Part shown: piece by piece, positions 8,088-16,013 of the stretch
Layout: each line of letters starts with the position of its first letter
Numbering within the stretch: position 1 is the stretch's first letter
Assembly (NCBI GenBank): GCA_945875935.1
Contig: CAMCNE010000001.1
Span: 1-58,966, forward strand
Origin: Bordetella parapertussis
GTDB taxonomy: Bacteria; Pseudomonadota; Gammaproteobacteria; Burkholderiales; Burkholderiaceae_C
Length of the DNA: 58,966 nucleotides
Direction of reading: 5' to 3'
The notes under the pieces: generated by a model
Databases searched by the model: none
What the model saw: the letters and a program-made list of their open reading frames with translations, nothing else
What the model was told of the DNA's origin: nothing
Program-made: the position numbers and the translations under genes

Positions 8088-9098
8088 TCAGCCCGCGGGC
8101 TGGACCTGCAGCCGGCCGCGGGCGTTGGCCAGGGTCTGGTTCAGCAGGCTGGCAGCGGCATAGACCGCGCTGATCGATGGGGTGGGGGTCTCGGTGATGC
8201 GGCCGAGCTCGACCACGCTGCCGACCAGGGCCTCGAGCTCGAGCGCGCGGCCATGCTCCACGTCTTGCAGCATCGAGGTCTTGTGGGCGCCCACTGCCTC
8301 GGCGCCCGCAATGCGCTGGTCCAGCGTGACCTTGAACTGAACGCCGAGCTTCTCGCCCACGGCCTGGGCCTCGCGCATCATCGTGGCCGCCAATTCGCGG
8401 GCCAAGGGATAGCGGCAGATGTCCTCGAGGGTGGCGTGGGTCAGCGCGCTGATCGGGTTGAAGCTGAGGTTGCCCCAGAGCTTGACCCAGATTTCACTGC
8501 GGATGTCCTTGCTCACCGGGCTCTTGAAACCCGCCCGCATCATGGCTTGCGACAGCGCCTCGATGCGCGGGCTGCGGCTGCCATCGGGCTCGCCCAGCGT
8601 GAAGCGGTTGCCCTCGATCACCTTCACCACGCCGGGTGACACCAGCTCGGCCGCCGGGTAGACCACGCTGCCGATGACCCGCTCGGGTTCGATGTGCTGG
8701 GCCAGCAGTCCGCCGGGGTCCACGCTCTCCAGCCGGCGGCCCTCGTAGGGTCCGGCGAGCTTGTGGAAGTACCACCAGGGCACGCCGTTGATCATGGTGA
8801 CGACCATGGTTTCGGGGCCGAACAGCGACCGCAGCCCGGGCAGCAGGTCGCGCACCTGATGGGCCTTGACGGTCAGCAGCACGGCGTCCTGGGGGCCCGC
8901 CTCAGCCATGTCCTGCACGGCCCGGGCGGTGGGTGCGTGCTGCTCGCTGCCGTCTTCCAGTTGCAACCTGAAGCCGTTGGCGTTGATCGCCGCGAGGTTG
9001 CGGTTGCGGGCGATGAAGGTGACGTCCTCTCCGGCGATCGCGAGGCGCGCACCCAGGTAGCCGCCGATGGCGCCGGCGCCGACGATGGCAATCTTCAT
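8088..9098 (-). CDS. Ketopantoate reductase (PanE/ApbA) family dehydrogenase
   Basis: A 336-residue protein with an N-terminal Rossmann nucleotide site (IVGAGAIGGYLGARL, residues 4-18) and the ApbA C-terminal helical domain (WVKLWGNLSFNPISALTHAT, then the DVEHGRALELEALVG segment). In this family NADPH reduces 2-oxoacids to 2-hydroxyacids. The NGVPWWYF segment and the 336-residue length are typical of the non-pantothenate paralogues found in catabolic clusters. It is the last gene of the operon that includes tctA, 55 bp upstream, so a role in metabolism of the imported acid is more likely than pantothenate synthesis. That functional reading is inference from position. Confidence 0.83.
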   Translation of the reverse strand: MKIAIVGAGAIGGYLGARLAIAGEDVTFIARNRNLAAINANGFRLQLEDGSEQHAPTARAVQDMAEAGPQDAVLLTVKAHQVRDLLPGLRSLFGPETMVVTMINGVPWWYFHKLAGPYEGRRLESVDPGGLLAQHIEPERVIGSVVYPAAELVSPGVVKVIEGNRFTLGEPDGSRSPRIEALSQAMMRAGFKSPVSKDIRSEIWVKLWGNLSFNPISALTHATLEDICRYPLARELAATMMREAQAVGEKLGVQFKVTLDQRIAGAEAVGAHKTSMLQDVEHGRALELEALVGSVVELGRITETPTPSISAVYAAASLLNQTLANARGRLQVQPAG

Positions 9099-9153
9099 GG
9101 TGTTCCAGTCAAGGCAGATGGGATGGATGAATCCGCTGTACGGCGGCGGGGCG

Positions 9154-10668
9154 TTACCAGACGCGGCGCTCGCGCTCGCGCGCTTTGACCCATCCGCGAA
9201 TCACGCCCCACAGCGGCCACAGCAGCATGATGATGGCCAGCCCGGCGATGCTGCCCACGAGCGGGTTCGCCCAGAAAATGGACAGGCTACCCTGCGACAG
9301 CAGCATGGCCTGCCGGAAGCTGGACTCGGCCATGTCGCCCAGCACCAGCGCCAACACCATGGGCGCCAGCGGGTACTTGAGCTTCTTGAAAAGATACCCG
9401 ACCACACCGAAGACCAGCATCAGCCAGACGTCGAACATTGAACTGTGCACGGTGTAGGCGCCGATCGCGCAGATGACGATGATCACCGGGGCGATCACCG
9501 AGAAGGGGATGCGCAGGATCGAGGCCCAGAAGGGCACGGTCGTGAGCACCACCAGCAGACCCACGATATTGCCCAGGTACATGGACGCGATCAGGCCCCA
9601 GACGAAGTCTTTCTGCTCGATGAAGAGCATCGGTCCTGGCTGCAGACCCCAGATCAGCAAGCCTCCCAGCAGCACTGCGGCCGTGGGCGAGCCGGGAATG
9701 CCGAGGGTCAACATGGGCAGCAAGGCAGAGGTGCCGGCCGCGTGGGCCGCAGTCTCGGGCGCGACCACGCCCTCGATCTGCCCCTTGCCGAAGCTCAGCG
9801 GATCCCTGGAGCTGCGCACGGCGAGCCCGTAGCTCATGAACGAGGCCGGGGTGGCGCCGCCGGGGGTGATGCCCATCCAGCAACCGACCGCGGTAGAGCG
9901 CAGGAAGGTCATCCAGTAGCGCGGCAATTCGGCCCATGTCTGCAGCACGATCTTGGAGTTGATGCGCGCCGACTTGCCCTTGAAGGCCAGGCCCTCCTCC
10001 ATGGTCAGGAGGATCTCGCCAATGCCGAAGAGGCCGATGACCGCGATGAGGAAGTCAAAGCCCTTGAGCAGCTCGGGCACGCCATAGGTCATGCGCAGCG
10101 TGCCGGTCACGCTGTCCAGGCCGACCGCAGCGAGCGCGAAGCCGAGCATCATGGCGGCGAGCACTTTGGTCGGGGGCTCCTTGCTCATGCCCACGAAACT
10201 GCAGAAGGTCAGCAGCTGCACCGCAAAGAATTCCGCCGGCCCGAACTTCAAGGCGAACTTCGCCAGCAGCGGCGCGAGGAAGGTGATCAGGACGACCGCG
10301 AACAGCGCCCCCACGAAGGAGGACGTGAAGGCCGCTGTCAGCGCCTGCGCGGCGCGACCTTGTTGCGCCATCGGGTAGCCGTCGAAGGTGGTGGCCACCG
10401 ACCAGGGTTCGCCGGGGATGTTGAAGAGGATGGAGGTGATCGCACCGCCGAACAGCGCGCCCCAGTAGATGCACGACAGCATGATGATCGCCGAGGTCGG
10501 GTTCATGCTGAAGGTCAGCGGCAGCAAGATCGCGATGCCGTTGGCACCGCCCAGACCTGGCAGCACGCCGATCAGGATGCCGAGCGTGATGCCGATGAAC
10601 ATGAAGCCCACGTTGGGCAGGGTCAGCGCCACGCTGAAGCCGTGCATCAAGTTGCCAATTTCTTCCAT
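9154..10668 (-). CDS. tctA: Tripartite tricarboxylate transporter, large permease TctA
   Basis: A 504-residue, very hydrophobic inner-membrane protein with about 10-12 membrane segments. It has the TctA signature near the N-terminus (IGVLPGLGGANGIAILLPLT) and the repeated GIPGSPTAAVLLGGLL motif in the second half. This is the large transmembrane component of a TTT system, which takes up di- or tricarboxylates with the help of a periplasmic binding protein. It follows tctB (36 bp) and tctC in the expected C-B-A order. The length matches the family (about 500). Confidence 0.93.
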   Translation of the reverse strand: MEEIGNLMHGFSVALTLPNVGFMFIGITLGILIGVLPGLGGANGIAILLPLTFSMNPTSAIIMLSCIYWGALFGGAITSILFNIPGEPWSVATTFDGYPMAQQGRAAQALTAAFTSSFVGALFAVVLITFLAPLLAKFALKFGPAEFFAVQLLTFCSFVGMSKEPPTKVLAAMMLGFALAAVGLDSVTGTLRMTYGVPELLKGFDFLIAVIGLFGIGEILLTMEEGLAFKGKSARINSKIVLQTWAELPRYWMTFLRSTAVGCWMGITPGGATPASFMSYGLAVRSSRDPLSFGKGQIEGVVAPETAAHAAGTSALLPMLTLGIPGSPTAAVLLGGLLIWGLQPGPMLFIEQKDFVWGLIASMYLGNIVGLLVVLTTVPFWASILRIPFSVIAPVIIVICAIGAYTVHSSMFDVWLMLVFGVVGYLFKKLKYPLAPMVLALVLGDMAESSFRQAMLLSQGSLSIFWANPLVGSIAGLAIIMLLWPLWGVIRGWVKARERERRVW

Positions 10669-10704
10669 GTCTCTTCTTCCGGTGAAGGCTTCGCGGGGGT
10701 TCGG

Positions 10705-11211
10705 TCAGAAGCCGAGCAGGTTTTCGATCGGGCCCTTGGGCAGGGGCACGAGGAACCACCGCTCGAAGACGATGAAGAAGAACAGCGGCACGCCGACCGC
10801 CACCGAGCCGGTCAAGGGCCAGCCGTAGCGGCCATGGCGGCGCATGAAGTAGGCGATCAGCGCGAAAGACGCGAGGTAGATGCCGAGCAGCGCGATGAGG
10901 CCGACATACACGACCATCGGCACCAGCACCGCGATCACCAAAGCGATCTGGCTGCGCTCGGCGAATTCCGAGTCCTCGCCCCGCCACTTCAGCAGTTGCC
11001 CGATCAAGACACTGCCGCTCGACAGCAGCAGCAGCACGCCGATGTAGAAGGGAAAGTAGCCCGAGCGCGGCCCGTCCTCGGCCCAGCCGGTCCCGACGCG
11101 CAGGCTGTCGACGATCACCAGCACGGCCAGCAGCATCAGCACCGCAGCGACGATCAGCTCGGGCCAGCGTGTGCCCACGCTCTGGCCGGAGGCCTCGGGT
11201 TTTTCACTCAT
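10705..11211 (-). CDS. tctB: Tripartite tricarboxylate transporter, small permease TctB
   Basis: A 168-residue protein with four predicted membrane segments (about 17-38, 52-68, 87-118, 135-152). It carries the family features RSGYFPFYIG and the C-terminal FERWFLVPLP..PIENLLGF. TctB is the poorly conserved small subunit of TTT transporters and complexes with TctA. It lies between tctC (75 bp upstream) and tctA (36 bp downstream) in the same direction, which makes the call firm despite low sequence conservation. Confidence 0.9.
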   Translation of the reverse strand: MSEKPEASGQSVGTRWPELIVAAVLMLLAVLVIVDSLRVGTGWAEDGPRSGYFPFYIGVLLLLSSGSVLIGQLLKWRGEDSEFAERSQIALVIAVLVPMVVYVGLIALLGIYLASFALIAYFMRRHGRYGWPLTGSVAVGVPLFFFIVFERWFLVPLPKGPIENLLGF

Positions 11212-11286
11212 GAATTGACTCCAACGAGCCGGCGCAGGGCCGGCTCGCCTCAGGTGCGGATCAGCAACGCCATCGCGGCGTCAGGT

Positions 11287-12294
11287 TCAGTTGGCGAGGA
11301 AACCCGCTTCCTTCATCAGCACGCGGTGCATCTGCTCGTTCTTGCCGAGCCAATCGAAGAATTCCTGGCCGGTGAGCGCGGTCTGGTTGAAGGCGCCCTT
11401 GTCCATGAACTCCTTCCATTCCGGCAGCGCACGGACCTTCTTGAAGAGGTCCAGGTAGAACGCGATCTGGTCGGGCGTCACGCCCGGGGCCATGAAGATG
11501 CCGCGCAGCATCAGGTAGTCCACCGGGATGCCGGCCGAGGTGCAGGTCGGGATGTCGGCCCAGGACTGGGTCTCAGTCACCTTGGTCTTGTAGGGCATGG
11601 CCTGCTTGTCCATCACGCACAGGGCCCGAAGCTTGCCGGCACGCCAGTGGGACTCGGCCTCGATCGGGTTGTTGACGGTGGAATTGACGTGGTTGCCCAC
11701 CAACTGCACCGCCACATCACCACCGCCCTTGAAGGGGATGTAGGTGATCTTCTTGCCGGCTGCCTTTTGCATGAGCACGGTGATGATCTGGTCTTCCTGC
11801 TTGGAGCCGGTGCCGCCCATCTTGAAGGTGTTGTCCGGCTGGGCCTTGACCGCATCGATGTAGGCCTTGGCCGTCTTGTAAGGCGACTCCTCGTTGACCC
11901 ACAGCACGAACTCGTCGAGGGCCAGCATCTGCACCGGGGTGAGGTCGCGCCAGTTGAAGGGCACGCCGGTGGCCAGCGGGGTCGTGAACAGGTTGGACAG
12001 CGTGATGATGATCTTGTGGGGGTTGCCGTTGTCGGACTTGACGTTCAGGAAACCCTCGGCGCCGGCGCCGCCGGCCTTGTTGACCACCACGATGGGCTGT
12101 GCCATCAGCTTGTTCTTGGCGACGACGCCCTGGATGAAGCGCGCCATCTGGTCGGCGCCACCGCCGGTGCCGGATGGCACCACGAATTCCACCGGCTTGC
12201 TCGGCTCCCAGGCTTGGGCGACGGGGCTCCACAGGGCGGCGACCGTGGTCGCGGCGGCCGCCAGTAACTTCAGCGCGAATCGATGGGTGCTCAT
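11287..12294 (-). CDS. tctC: Tripartite tricarboxylate transporter substrate-binding protein (Bug/TctC)
   Basis: A 335-residue periplasmic solute-binding protein. A Sec signal peptide ends at VAQA-WEP (about residue 28). The Bug-family core follows (PVEFVVPSGTGGGADQMARF, VVVNKAGGAGAEGF, ITYIPFKGGGDVAVQLVGNH). The Bug fold holds carboxylated ligands through backbone and water contacts, so the ligand cannot be read from sequence. It is the first transporter gene in tctC-tctB-tctA and follows an acyl-CoA ligase gene by 105 bp, which suggests that the imported acid is activated to a CoA thioester. Confidence 0.92.
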   Translation of the reverse strand: MSTHRFALKLLAAAATTVAALWSPVAQAWEPSKPVEFVVPSGTGGGADQMARFIQGVVAKNKLMAQPIVVVNKAGGAGAEGFLNVKSDNGNPHKIIITLSNLFTTPLATGVPFNWRDLTPVQMLALDEFVLWVNEESPYKTAKAYIDAVKAQPDNTFKMGGTGSKQEDQIITVLMQKAAGKKITYIPFKGGGDVAVQLVGNHVNSTVNNPIEAESHWRAGKLRALCVMDKQAMPYKTKVTETQSWADIPTCTSAGIPVDYLMLRGIFMAPGVTPDQIAFYLDLFKKVRALPEWKEFMDKGAFNQTALTGQEFFDWLGKNEQMHRVLMKEAGFLAN

Positions 12295-12399
12295 GGGGTG
12301 TTGAATCCTTGCGTTGTTCGCGGGTCGAGGCGCCCGCAGCCTGTTGTCAAATTACTCGCTTGTCGGTGGCGCCGCGCGCCCGAACCTGAACTGTCCCGC

Positions 12400-13938
12400 T
12401 CAACCCAGACCGAGTTTTTGCGCCAGTCCGATGCGCTGCAGCTTGCCGGTGGCGCCCTTGGGGATCTCGTCCATGAAGAGAATCTTCTTCGGCACCTTGT
12501 AATCGGCCACACGCTTGCCAACGAAGTCCTGCAGCTCGCGCTCGGTGGCTGCCACCCCTTCTTTCAGCACGACCACGGCAGCGACCTCTTCGCCCAGCTT
12601 GGGATGCGGCATGCCGAAGCACACCACCTGCGCCACCGCCGGGTGGTCCATCAGCACCTCGTCCACCTCGCGCGGGCTGACCTTCTCGCCGCCGCGGTTG
12701 ATGATCTCCTTCAGGCGGCCGGTGATGCTGAGATAGCCTTCTTCGTCCATCACGCCCTGGTCGCCGGTGCGGAACCAGCTGTCGAGGAAACCCTCCGCGT
12801 TGGCCTTGGGGTTGTTTTCGTAACCGGCGGTCACGTTGGCGCCGCGGATCACGATCTCGCCAGTCTCCCCGCGGGGCAACAGAACCCCCTCGAGCATGAT
12901 CGCCACCTCCGGGCCGGCCGCCACGCCCACCGTGCCGGGCTTGCGGGCCCGCGGCGGCAAGGGGTTGGAGGCCATCTGGTGGGTCGCCTCGGTCATGCCG
13001 TAGGACTCGATCAGCGGGGCCTTGAAGATTTCCTCGAGTTCGCGGATCACCTGCGGCGGCATCGACGACGACGACGAGCGCAGGAAGCGCAGCGGGTTGC
13101 GCGCAATGACCTCGGCGTTGCCCTTCGCCCGCTGCACGATCGCCTGGTGCATGGTGGGCACGGCCGTGTACCAGGTCGGCTTGGCCTCGTCCATCCAGGT
13201 GAAGAACTTCAGGGCATTGAAGCCAGGGGTGCAAAACACCTGCGAGCCCGCCGACAGCGGCGCCAACACCCCGGCAATCAGGCCGTGAATGTGGAACAGC
13301 GGCATGATGTTCAAGCCGATGTCGGTCGCTGTGAAGTGCAACGTTCCGCGGATATTCGAAGCCGATGCGTGCAAATTACCGACAGACAGCGGCACGATCT
13401 TGGGGCGAGAGGTGGTGCCGGAGGTGTGCAGCACCATGCCGATGTCGCTGGGCTGGGCATAGCCGCCCAGGGTCGACGGGGTGGACGCAGCACCGTCGCG
13501 TGCCTGCAGCGTGAAGCTGCCGGCAGGCGCTCCCGCCTCGACGATCAGATCCACCACCCGCACCCCGAGCTTCTTTGCCACCTCGACCGCGGGGCTGACG
13601 CTGTCGCGCTCGACGATCAACAGCTTGGCGCTCAGGTCCGACAGATAGAACTCGAACTCATCGGCGCGGTAAGCCGGGTTCAGCGGCGCGCTGGTGGTCC
13701 CGGCGGCACAGGCGATGAAGCAGGCGGCCATCTCCGGGCCGTTGTTCAGCACGATTGCCACACGGTCGTTGCGCCCCGCGCCGAGCGCGTTCAGGCTGGC
13801 GATCGTGGCAGCCACCTGGGCGCGCAGCGCGCCGTGACTCAGGGCCGGACGGCCGGGTGCGCGCAGGGCGATTGCAGCATCGTCGCCGCGGGCGAGCAGG
13901 TCCTGGAAGTTGTTCGTCATCGGAAAGGTCCGTTCCAT
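12400..13938 (-). CDS. AMP-forming acyl-CoA synthetase, oxalate-CoA ligase-like
   Basis: A 512-residue ANL-superfamily ligase. The P-loop reads HTSGTTSRPKIVPLS, the A5 motif ESYGMTEATHQM, the A7 motif WFRTGDQG, the hinge GRLKEIINRGGEK, and the catalytic lysine lies in KGATGKLQR. The NIMPLFHIHGLIAGVL and TWYTAVPTMHQAI stretches closely resemble, from memory, plant AAE3 / yeast Pcs60 oxalyl-CoA synthetases, so a short dicarboxylic acid is a plausible substrate. No oxalyl-CoA decarboxylase or formyl-CoA transferase is nearby, which leaves the substrate open. The start could instead be the ATG at 13920 (MTNNFQDLL); neither start has a strong ribosome site. It heads the operon with tctCBA. Confidence 0.86.
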   Translation of the reverse strand: MERTFPMTNNFQDLLARGDDAAIALRAPGRPALSHGALRAQVAATIASLNALGAGRNDRVAIVLNNGPEMAACFIACAAGTTSAPLNPAYRADEFEFYLSDLSAKLLIVERDSVSPAVEVAKKLGVRVVDLIVEAGAPAGSFTLQARDGAASTPSTLGGYAQPSDIGMVLHTSGTTSRPKIVPLSVGNLHASASNIRGTLHFTATDIGLNIMPLFHIHGLIAGVLAPLSAGSQVFCTPGFNALKFFTWMDEAKPTWYTAVPTMHQAIVQRAKGNAEVIARNPLRFLRSSSSSMPPQVIRELEEIFKAPLIESYGMTEATHQMASNPLPPRARKPGTVGVAAGPEVAIMLEGVLLPRGETGEIVIRGANVTAGYENNPKANAEGFLDSWFRTGDQGVMDEEGYLSITGRLKEIINRGGEKVSPREVDEVLMDHPAVAQVVCFGMPHPKLGEEVAAVVVLKEGVAATERELQDFVGKRVADYKVPKKILFMDEIPKGATGKLQRIGLAQKLGLG

Positions 13939-14137
13939 GGAGCCCCGAAGGGCGTGGTCTGAAAAGACAGAGGCGGGGCGAGAGGTCGGACTGACAGGAA
14001 AGACCGCTGCGATTTATCAAAGTGAGGATATCTCGAAGACCTATCGCGAGCACCTCATAGAACCCCGGGGGGACCTCGGTAGTCAGCCTCAGCGAATACC
14101 TGAATGCGAGATTGCTGAATTAGGGGTACTGCGACGT

Positions 14138-14163
14138 AAAAAAAGCCCCTGAGAGGGGCTTTT
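14138..14163 (-). terminator. Rho-independent terminator after tRNA-Ser
   Basis: Read on the minus strand, AAAAGCCCCT..AGGGGC forms a compact hairpin followed by a run of T (TTTTTTT), right after the encoded CCA end of the tRNA. This is a textbook intrinsic terminator. Confidence 0.85.
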
Positions 14164-14252
14164 GGTGGAAGCGGTGAGATTCGAACTCACGGTGGGGTTA
14201 CCCCCACGGCAGTTTTCAAGACTGCAGCCTTAAACCACTCGGCCACGCTTCC
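14163..14252 (-). tRNA. serT: tRNA-Ser (anticodon TGA)
   Basis: On the minus strand the acceptor arms GGAAGCG and CGCTTCC pair. The anticodon stem GCAGT / ACTGC encloses the loop CTTGAAA, giving anticodon TGA for UCA/UCG serine codons. A long variable arm (TGGGGGTAACCCCA) is typical of tRNA-Ser, and the T-loop GTTCGAATC is canonical. The CCA end is encoded, preceded by an A discriminator. It is transcribed alone and followed immediately by a strong terminator. Confidence 0.96.
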
Positions 14253-14313
14253 CTTACGTGCGGCGCATTGTATCGACGGGGTGCTGCTGGGCGGGAGTGT
14301 CGGCTGGCCTTTC

Positions 14314-14745
14314 TCAGTAGACCTTCTTCGACAGCGGCATGCGCTTTTCACCGGCGTAAAAGACGATCAGCACCACGGGCTGATCGCCGGTGTAGCCGCG
14401 GTGGCTGGAGTTCACCATCTCGGGCAGCACGTCGCCGCTGACCAGCTTGCGGGTCTGACCGCCTTCAGCCTTTTCGACGGTGAGTTCGCCCGACTGCACG
14501 TAGGCCGCGTTGGGCATCGGGTGGGTGTGCCACGGCAGCGTGGTGTGCGGCGCGATGGTGATCTTGAGCACCGTCAACTCGGTCTGACCGGTGGGGTAGG
14601 CCGGGTAGGCCGTGCCGTCCCACGAGGTGGTCGACTGCAAGATGGTTTCGACCTGGATGCCCTCGGCCTCGGCCGCGTGTGCGGTGGAGGCCAGCCAGAG
14701 CAAGGCGCAAAGGGCCAGCAGGACGAGGGTTCTTCGAGCGTTCAT
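14314..14745 (-). CDS. Exported cupin-domain protein
   Basis: A 143-residue protein with a signal peptide (ARRTLVLLALCALLWLAS, cleaved near HAA at about residue 24) and one cupin domain. The metal-site motif is WHTHPMPNAAYV with a second motif near VNSSHRGY. The start at 14745 is chosen because it begins the signal peptide; the frame upstream is open but not protein-like. Small secreted single-cupin proteins have no common function and may bind a metal or a small ligand in the periplasm. It is followed by the tRNA and stands apart from its upstream neighbour, the BrnA-like gene. Confidence 0.75.
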   Translation of the reverse strand: MNARRTLVLLALCALLWLASTAHAAEAEGIQVETILQSTTSWDGTAYPAYPTGQTELTVLKITIAPHTTLPWHTHPMPNAAYVQSGELTVEKAEGGQTRKLVSGDVLPEMVNSSHRGYTGDQPVVLIVFYAGEKRMPLSKKVY

Positions 14746-14812
14746 GGGCGGTGGGGGTTGACTGTGGTGGTCTTGGCCGATCTTGACGGCGTTTGGGTGA
14801 TGCTGACGGGAC

Positions 14813-15112
14813 TCATGAATGCCCTGAGTGCTCCTGCACATACTGACGCAGCACGCCATCCATGCGCGCCTGCCAACCTTCGCCGGTTGATTTGAAATAC
14901 GCGACCACCTCCGGGCTGTAGCGCACGGAAACAAGCAGTTTCTTGTTGTCGGACTTGGGTCGCCCTCGCACCGAACGCAACGGCACCATGGCCCTCAACT
15001 GCGCCGGCGTCAGCGGTTGTGCGTCGGGGTCTGATCTGGCTGCCGCGGTGATCTTGCGGTCTTCGACCACGCTGGGGATCTCAATCGGAATTTTCTTCAA
15101 TGCTTTGGACAT
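14813..15112 (-). CDS. BrnA/DUF4415-type antitoxin, orphan
   Basis: A 99-residue protein of the BrnA antitoxin family. It has a charged N-terminal toxin-neutralising half and a C-terminal ribbon-helix-helix DNA-binding half (GRPKSDNKKLLVSVRYSPEV, YFKSTGEGWQARMDGVLRQY). In known loci the RNase toxin gene brnT lies directly upstream and overlaps or abuts brnA. Here the upstream neighbour is apaH, 30 bp away, and no brnT-like frame exists in either flank. It is therefore an orphan antitoxin: either a remnant of a lost toxin-antitoxin pair or a stand-alone repressor. Confidence 0.8.
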   Translation of the reverse strand: MSKALKKIPIEIPSVVEDRKITAAARSDPDAQPLTPAQLRAMVPLRSVRGRPKSDNKKLLVSVRYSPEVVAYFKSTGEGWQARMDGVLRQYVQEHSGHS

Positions 15113-15142
15113 AGTGCTTCACCTCACGTCTACGCCGACACC

Positions 15143-15967
15143 TCACCCCGGCTTTTGCGCCTGTTCGCAGTCGATCTGGATGATCTCGGCGCCGCCCGAT
15201 GCGTCGATGCGTGCGGCGCTAAGGCGGCCGCCCCAGACGCAGCCGGTGTCGAGCGACAGCAGATCGGGGCGCTTGATCAGACCCAGCGTGGACCAGTGGC
15301 CGAAGGCGATTGGCACGCCGGCGGTCTGGCGCTTGCGGTGCTCGAACCACGGGATCAGCCCCGGTGGCTCGGCTTCGGCGGCGTCCTTGGTGTCGAAGTC
15401 GAGTCGGCCATCGGCGTCGACGAAGCGAATTCGGGTGAGTGCGTTGATGCCAAAGCGCAGCCGATCGGCGCCTTTGAGCTTGGCACTCCAGCGGTTGGGC
15501 TGGTTGCCGAACATGTCCTTGAGAAAGCCGTTCAGATCGGGCCCACGCAGCAGCTGCTCGATCTCGCCGGCCACCTGCAGCGTGGTCTCGAGCGTCCAGG
15601 CAGGCGGCACGCCGGCGTGCACCAGCAGCCAGCCGTGTTCTTGGAGCGCCAGCGAACGGTGGCGCACCCAATCGATCCATTCATCGCGCTGCGGCGATTC
15701 AAGGATGGCGGCCAGCGTGTCGTTGCGGTGCGCCGGCCGAATGCCTTGGGACACCGCCAGAAAATGCAGGTCGTGGTTGCCCAGCAGACAGCTCACCGCG
15801 TTGTCCAGGCTGCGCAGCAGTTGCAGCGTGCCCAGGCTGTCGGGGCCGCGGTTGACCAAGTCGCCGAGCAACACCGCGCGGTCGCGCGATGGCGAGAAGT
15901 CCACCACCTCCAGCATGCGCTGCAGCGCGCCGCAGCAGCCTTGCAAGTCACCTATCAAATACATCAT
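15143..15967 (-). CDS. apaH: Symmetrical bis(5'-nucleosyl)-tetraphosphatase ApaH
   Basis: A 274-residue metallophosphatase. The PPP-family signature is complete: GDLQGC near residue 7, LLGDLVNRGPDS at about 34-45 and CLLGNHDLHF at about 60-70, with further metal histidines downstream. ApaH hydrolyses Ap4A to two ADP, and in E. coli it also removes NpnN caps from RNA. The length matches the family (about 275-280). It is divergent from the CBS-domain gene at 16014, and the 46-bp gap between them must hold both ribosome sites. Confidence 0.95.
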   Translation of the reverse strand: MMYLIGDLQGCCGALQRMLEVVDFSPSRDRAVLLGDLVNRGPDSLGTLQLLRSLDNAVSCLLGNHDLHFLAVSQGIRPAHRNDTLAAILESPQRDEWIDWVRHRSLALQEHGWLLVHAGVPPAWTLETTLQVAGEIEQLLRGPDLNGFLKDMFGNQPNRWSAKLKGADRLRFGINALTRIRFVDADGRLDFDTKDAAEAEPPGLIPWFEHRKRQTAGVPIAFGHWSTLGLIKRPDLLSLDTGCVWGGRLSAARIDASGGAEIIQIDCEQAQKPG

Positions 15968-16013
15968 GGTTTGATTCTGCTACGCTGGCCCGGCCCCAAC
16001 CCACCTGCCCCGC

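Noticed and set aside
9445..12267. Very long plus-strand frame opposite tctA-tctB-tctC
   Set aside because: It is rich in His, Gln and Asp-Arg runs typical of antisense shadows of high-GC genes. The minus strand encodes three clear, correctly ordered transporter genes.
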